64,000 nucleotides of DNA from Novosphingobium sp. KA1 (GTDB lineage: Bacteria; Pseudomonadota; Alphaproteobacteria; Sphingomonadales; Sphingomonadaceae), in NCBI RefSeq assembly GCF_017309955.1, contig NZ_CP021247.1, forward strand, positions 1,513,001 through 1,577,000, written 5' to 3'. Of the stretch, positions 61,070-64,000 are shown piece after piece. A program made the translations under genes and the position numbers. Under the pieces are notes generated by a model. The model searched no databases and was not told the origin of the DNA. It saw nothing but the letters and a program-made list of their open reading frames with translations. Each line of letters begins with the position of its first letter. Positions within the stretch are counted from its first letter, which is position 1.

Positions 61070-62783
61070 CGACGGTCTGTTCGAGAAGCGAGGGCGACTG
61101 CGCGATCGCCGCGAAACTCTTGCTCACGGTGCGGTTTCGCCCCGCCGCCTTGGCTTCGTAGAGCAGGCGGTCGCACTGGCGGTAGAGGTCGTTGAAGCGC
61201 ATCGCCGGAGCGCTGGTGACCAGGCCCATACTGGCGGTCACCGGCCGGTCGAGTAGCGGCACTTCGGCGGCGATGCGCGCCGGGATCGCCTGGCGGCGGC
61301 GTTCGGCACGCTCGGCGGCGCCGGTGCCGCGCAGCAACATCAGGAATTCCTCGCCGCCGATGCGCACCACCACGGTGTCCTCGTCCGGCATCAGCGCCAC
61401 CGCGACGGCGCGCAGCACCGCATCGCCGGTCGCATGGCCGCGGGTGTCGTTGATCGACTTGAAATGGTCGAGATCGATCAGCGCCATCGTGTCGAAGCCT
61501 TCGAGCACCAGGCGGCTGTAGCGCTCCTCGAAGCCGCGGCGGTTGTAGAGCCCGGTCAGCGGATCGCGTTCGGCCAGGCTTTCCAGCATGCGCGCCTGCG
61601 TCAGCGGGCGGTCGCGCTGGTCCTTGAGCGCCATGAAGCGGTCCGCCGCGCCCAGCGTGGTCACCAGCACCTCGAAGGCGATGGAGACGTGCTGCAGCGT
61701 CATCAGCCCCAGCGGCGCATCGGTGGCCCCCAGCATCGAGACGATGCGGAACAGGCCCATGCCGATCAGCGGGGCCCAGCCGACGATCTGGAACCACACG
61801 GTGCGGCTGCCGCGCCGGACCGCGGTGGCCATCGTCCAGCCCAGCAGCAGGATGAACGGCAGGAACGAGGCGTAATAGAGCATCGCCGCGCTGGCGAGCA
61901 GCGGGCCGGAGGCGAGGTTGTAGTAGAGCGCCCAGAACAGCACCCAGGGGATAGCCGCCAGCAGCAGCCGCTTGTGCTGCCGGTCGAGCATGCCGGGTTC
62001 GAGCAGGTCGTCGAAGAAGCGCGAGGCGCCGATGATGATCAGGCTCCAGCTGAGCGAGGAGAGCGCGCAGATCTGCGTCAGCGAGAGCGAGACGAAGCGG
62101 TTGATGAGGCCGCTGCCCACCGCCGTCTGCATCAGCATCGCAAAGACGCCCAGCGCATGCCAGAGCGCGAAAGGCTGGCGCAGCACGCGGAAGATCGCGA
62201 AATTGAGCACCAGCGGCATGATCATCAGCCCGCAGAGCGCGGCGAGGATCAGCGCGTCGTTGCCGACCGCGCGCTCGTCGGCCGGCGCGGCGATCACAGC
62301 ATCGGACAGCAGCCCCTTGTGGCGCGGGTTCACCACCTTGAGCACGTAGGCGCCGGGGGCTTCTCCCGATGCCAGGCGCGGCAGCGGCATCTCCATCGTC
62401 CAGGAGGTGGAGGCGAGGTGCAGATCCGGCTCGGTGATCGGCCGGGTCGCGCTTTGGCCATCCGCGCCGAGGGCGGTGACCGACAGCGCGGTGAAGCCGG
62501 TCAGGCGGGTATTGAGCGTTTCGCCGGGCACTTGCCGGTGTCCGGCCATGTCGATCCGCACGAAGCTCGCCATGCCGCCGGCGATCGGCCAGGTCCTGCC
62601 GCTGCAATCCCAGCGCGCCGGATCGCGGGCGAGGGCGGCCGCCGATTCGCCGCTATCGGCAAGCGCGGTGCAGACCGAGCCCGGGGCAAAGGCGGGTTGC
62701 GGATGGGCGGCAGCGGGCAGCGCCAGCAAGGCCAGGGCCGCTGCCCACACGCCGAACAGATAGGAAAGGGCCCCCGGGAACAT
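61056..62783 (-). CDS. Diguanylate cyclase with 7TM-DISM-type sensor
   Basis: A 575-residue membrane protein: a signal peptide (residues 1-26), a periplasmic beta-rich sensor of about 150 residues, seven predicted membrane helices (about 175-380) and a GGDEF domain (DPLTGLYNRRGFEERY, DLDHFKSINDTRGHATGD, VVRIGGEEFLML). The active motif is intact (GGEEF), and the usual RxxD inhibitory site five residues before it is absent. It should make cyclic di-GMP in response to an external signal. Its end overlaps the converging thioesterase remnant by 14 bp. Confidence 0.92.
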   Translation of the reverse strand: MFPGALSYLFGVWAAALALLALPAAAHPQPAFAPGSVCTALADSGESAAALARDPARWDCSGRTWPIAGGMASFVRIDMAGHRQVPGETLNTRLTGFTALSVTALGADGQSATRPITEPDLHLASTSWTMEMPLPRLASGEAPGAYVLKVVNPRHKGLLSDAVIAAPADERAVGNDALILAALCGLMIMPLVLNFAIFRVLRQPFALWHALGVFAMLMQTAVGSGLINRFVSLSLTQICALSSLSWSLIIIGASRFFDDLLEPGMLDRQHKRLLLAAIPWVLFWALYYNLASGPLLASAAMLYYASFLPFILLLGWTMATAVRRGSRTVWFQIVGWAPLIGMGLFRIVSMLGATDAPLGLMTLQHVSIAFEVLVTTLGAADRFMALKDQRDRPLTQARMLESLAERDPLTGLYNRRGFEERYSRLVLEGFDTMALIDLDHFKSINDTRGHATGDAVLRAVAVALMPDEDTVVVRIGGEEFLMLLRGTGAAERAERRRQAIPARIAAEVPLLDRPVTASMGLVTSAPAMRFNDLYRQCDRLLYEAKAAGRNRTVSKSFAAIAQSPSLLEQTVVSLH

Positions 62784-63063
62784 GGCTGCTCAATCGCCGA
62801 TCTCGATCAAGATATGGTTAACATACTGACAGATTGCCGCTCCGCAATCTTGCCGGAAACCGACGAAATCGCCGCCCTTTCGGGCGGACTGGCGCGAGCC
62901 GCTATCGATTCATCCGATCATCCCCACCCGATCGCGCATCGCCAGCATCCTGCGGGTGTCCGGGTGTCCGGGTGGCGGTGCTGCCCTCAAGCGGCCCTCA
63001 AGCGGCCGTTGCGGGCATTTTCAAACCGGCGCTGACGCAAGCGGCGGACCATTTGCCCACTCC
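62784..63063. other. Intergenic region with short tandem duplications
   Basis: About 280 bp with no recognised gene. It contains the hairpin GCCGCCC/GGGCGG around 62870, a doubled GGGTGTCC, a doubled CCCTCAAGCGGC and a GGGCATTTTCAAA that matches half of the hairpins at 32490 and 60633. The promoter of the GGDEF gene should lie at its left end. Confidence 0.5.
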
Positions 63064-64000
63064 TCAGTGGGCGTCGCGCAGGCTCTGGGTGATGATGCGG
63101 TCGCGGGCGGCGCGGATGTCGCCGGTCTCGTGCTGGATCGACAGCCGCTCCCGGTCGCTGGCGCGGTAGGTGTTTTCTGCCGCGTCGATCTGCTGGAGCG
63201 AGAGGCCGAGGTCGTCCAGCGCCTCGCGCGCCATCGCCACCGCCGATTCCATGACCTCGCGTACCATGAAGGCGACGGGGGCATCCATCAGCCGGATCAT
63301 CGTGCGCCGGTCGTAGACGCGGGCGAGGATGCGGGCATCGGGGAAAGCCTGGTGGACGTTCTGCAGGAAGCTTTCGGAAAGCTGGTCGCCGTCGATGCAG
63401 AACACGATCATCTGCGCCTCGCCGGCGCCGGCCTGGCGCAGGAGGTCGATGCGGGTGCCGTCGCCGAACCAGACCTTGGCGCCGAAGCCGCCGGCCACGT
63501 CGATCATCTCGATGTCGGTGTCGATCAGCGTCACCTCGATCTCGGCAGCGATCAGCACCTGGGCCACGGTCTGGCCGAAGCGGCCATACCCCACCACCAG
63601 CGCGCGGGCGCCGTCGCGGCGGGGACCTTCGCGGGTTTCCTTGGAGGTCGGCATCTCGCGGATGCGCGCGGTGGCCATCATCAGGAACGGGGTGGTGACC
63701 ATCGAGAGGGTGACGATGGCGCTGAACAGGCTGGCGGCGCTGGGGTCGACCAGCCAGGCGTCCCTGGCCTGGGCGAACAGCACGAAGCCGAATTCGCCGC
63801 CCTGGCTGAGCAGCAGGCCGAGCGCCAGCGCGCTGCGCCAGTTCATCCGGAAGGCCAGGCCCAGGAGGAAGATCACCCCGCTCTTCACCGCGATCAGCGC
63901 GAACGCCATGGCCAGCACGAACAGCGGCCGCTCGGCGATCGCCGAGAGGTCGAGCATCATGCCCACCGACATGAAGAACAGGCCCAGGAGCAGCGTGCGG
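63064..64000 (-). CDS. Monovalent cation:proton antiporter-2 with RCK domain, KefB/KefC-like (5' end outside window)
   Basis: The C-terminal part of a CPA2 antiporter. The frame is open to the window edge (RTLLLGLFFMSVGMMLDL), so the ATG at 63972 is internal. Membrane helices include the family's SQGGEFGFVLFAQA segment. The RCK N-terminal NAD-binding domain follows (ALVVGYGRFGQTVAQVLIAAE, then DTDIEMIDVA). It would exchange potassium or sodium for protons, gated by nucleotide or glutathione adducts as in KefB/KefC. No ancillary KefF/G oxidoreductase is visible in the window. Confidence 0.92.
   Translation of the reverse strand, partial: RTLLLGLFFMSVGMMLDLSAIAERPLFVLAMAFALIAVKSGVIFLLGLAFRMNWRSALALGLLLSQGGEFGFVLFAQARDAWLVDPSAASLFSAIVTLSMVTTPFLMMATARIREMPTSKETREGPRRDGARALVVGYGRFGQTVAQVLIAAEIEVTLIDTDIEMIDVAGGFGAKVWFGDGTRIDLLRQAGAGEAQMIVFCIDGDQLSESFLQNVHQAFPDARILARVYDRRTMIRLMDAPVAFMVREVMESAVAMAREALDDLGLSLQQIDAAENTYRASDRERLSIQHETGDIRAARDRIITQSLRDAH

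Noticed and set aside
1..64000. CRISPR arrays, tRNA or rRNA genes, complete insertion sequences or prophage genes
   Set aside because: No regularly spaced direct repeats with unique spacers, no tRNA T-loop and acceptor pairing, no rRNA sequence and no transposase, integrase or phage structural gene were recognised by reading.

Overview
The window is a stretch of GC-rich chromosome from an alphaproteobacterium, most likely a sphingomonad (Sphingomonadales, Novosphingobium-like). This is inferred from a serine palmitoyltransferase with its own acyl carrier protein, a DivK homologue with the phosphorylated Asp at residue 53, an alphaproteobacterial DksA with a degenerate zinc finger, a large TonB-dependent receptor, two PilZ proteins and intergenic palindromes of the kind common in this order. 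No rRNA, tRNA, CRISPR, prophage or transposase gene was recognised. Both ends cut genes: mutS at the left and a KefB/KefC-type antiporter at the right.

Layout. 0-16 kb is mostly housekeeping: mutS; a minus-strand run gluQ, HIG1-like protein, cobalamin adenosyltransferase, 3-hydroxybutyryl-CoA dehydrogenase; an HNH nuclease preceded by an 11-bp-phased array of DnaA-box-like motifs; a dicarboxylate symporter; glmM-DUF1272-thiD; LOG protein, LD-carboxypeptidase, PilZ protein and M3 peptidase. 16-32.5 kb is accessory metabolism: MFS-SDR, flavin monooxygenase, TonB receptor-sulfatase-epimerase-LysR, HxlR regulator divergent from an SDR-FAD oxidoreductase-small protein operon, an MHS transporter, a VOC (extradiol-type) dioxygenase and an FMN reductase. 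Together these look like uptake and oxidative breakdown of aromatic, terpenoid or sulfated compounds.

32.5-51.5 kb returns to core functions: SGNH hydrolase, sphingolipid genes (ACP-spt), divK, the DUF3572-HAD-RidA-GDPD-acyltransferase run, dksA, PilZ, a peptide-type binding lipoprotein, the pabBC-aminotransferase-pseudouridine synthase-arfB operon, a DUF853 ATPase and an M1 aminopeptidase. 51.5-64 kb holds a lower-GC AAA ATPase islet, an EF-hand/response regulator/histidine kinase operon, a cupin, aminopeptidase P, oligopeptidase B, a frameshifted thioesterase, a GGDEF protein and the antiporter.

The most striking non-genic feature is a family of three elements, each exactly 268 bp (23350, 25572, 42812). 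They have long terminal inverted repeats, two internal stems and an invariant core at the same internal position. Stem changes between copies are often compensated, and the element ends supply the stop codons of the neighbouring genes. A second family of complex hairpins occurs at 60484 and, reduced, at 32490.
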